Positions 5,181 to 5,270 of a stretch of 5,270 nucleotides of DNA are shown piece after piece; within the stretch, counting starts at the first letter, position 1; each line of letters opens with the position of its first letter. The translations under genes were made by a program, and so were the position numbers. This DNA comes from Methanosarcina sp. (lineage in GTDB: Archaea; Halobacteriota; Methanosarcinia; Methanosarcinales; Methanosarcinaceae). The stretch covers positions 1 to 5,270 of the forward strand of contig JADGNM010000208.1 of the NCBI GenBank assembly GCA_017883485.1, in the 5' to 3' direction. Under the pieces are notes generated by a model, which saw only the letters and a list, made by a program, of their open reading frames with translations, did no database searches and had not been told where the DNA came from.

Positions 5181-5261
5181 AACAAAGCAGGATACCCGCG
5201 ATTTCAATCGTGGGAGGAATGCGTAACTATCCCCGAACCTGCTTTTATTCCTCCTTTATGA
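5181..5261 (+). pseudogene. tnpB: TnpB C-terminal remnant (IS200/IS605-type)
   Basis: The 26-codon frame between a TAA (5178-5180) and a TGA (5259-5261) reads NKAGYPRFQSWEECVT and then IPEPAFIPPL. The G-x-P-R-x-Q-S-W-E-E block is characteristic of the extreme C-terminus of many archaeal TnpB/OrfB proteins of IS200/IS605/IS607-type elements. Nothing before it in frame or nearby encodes the RuvC or zinc-ribbon domains, so this is a right-end scrap of an element or a non-autonomous derivative. The same bases form the hairpin typical of these ends. The remainder of the element's right end may run to or past the window edge. I infer the family from recalled motif similarity, not a search. Confidence 0.6.
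5184..5245 (+). ncRNA. Nested hairpin, possible omegaRNA (reRNA) scaffold relic
   Basis: An outer 8-bp perfect stem, AAAGCAGG (5184-5191) / CCTGCTTT (5238-5245), encloses an 8-bp stem CCCGCGAT (5195-5202) / ATCGTGGG (5207-5214) with a TTCA loop and one G-U pair. T-rich sequence follows. In IS200/IS605 elements the 3' end of tnpB and the right end make the guide RNA of TnpB, so this may be a leftover scaffold. A TATA-like box at 5158-5165 is placed to transcribe it. Expression is not shown. Confidence 0.35.
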
Positions 5262-5270
5262 TTTATATTT

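Overview
The window looks archaeal and most likely comes from a methanogen of the Methanosarcina type. This is inferred, not proven. The pointers are a minimal nucleotidyltransferase/HEPN pair, a full-length PLP glutamate decarboxylase, ribosome binding sites of the GGAG and GTGATC type, long AT-rich spacers with oligo-T tracts, and a scrap of the C-terminal end of a TnpB (IS200/IS605-type) protein. No phylogenetic marker is present, so the genus is a guess.

Layout. Positions 1-957 (+) hold the C-terminal part of a protein I do not recognise, open at the left edge. Positions 958-1351 are mostly non-coding, with a weak small ORF and a GC-rich hairpin. Positions 1352-2022 (+) hold a two-gene toxin-antitoxin operon, mntA-hepT, overlapping by ATGA; the NTase motif and the HEPN R-x4-H-x-Y motif are both intact. 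Converging on it from the other strand is a 35-codon ORF (2247-2140) with a well-placed ribosome binding site, and a strong nested hairpin lies between the two. A long spacer follows (2248-2743).

Positions 4150-2744 (-) encode a 468-residue glutamate decarboxylase with all recognisable catalytic motifs. It is flanked by two diverged copies, in the same orientation, of an approximately 88-bp intergenic sequence (2512-2600 and 4432-4520). Positions 5040-4702 (-) encode a small exported protein with a signal peptide and four cysteines in the mature part. At the right edge, 5181-5261 is a tnpB C-terminal remnant that folds into a nested hairpin and sits about 20 nt after a TATA-like box.

How the parts relate. 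mntA and hepT work together: MntA is expected to AMPylate and silence the HepT RNase. The other genes show no obvious functional link, and gad has no GABA antiporter gene beside it here. With a toxin-antitoxin pair, a transposon relic, a probable orphan small protein and an unrecognised gene, the left half and far right look like accessory sequence. The gad gene looks like an ordinary metabolic gene bracketed by repeats.
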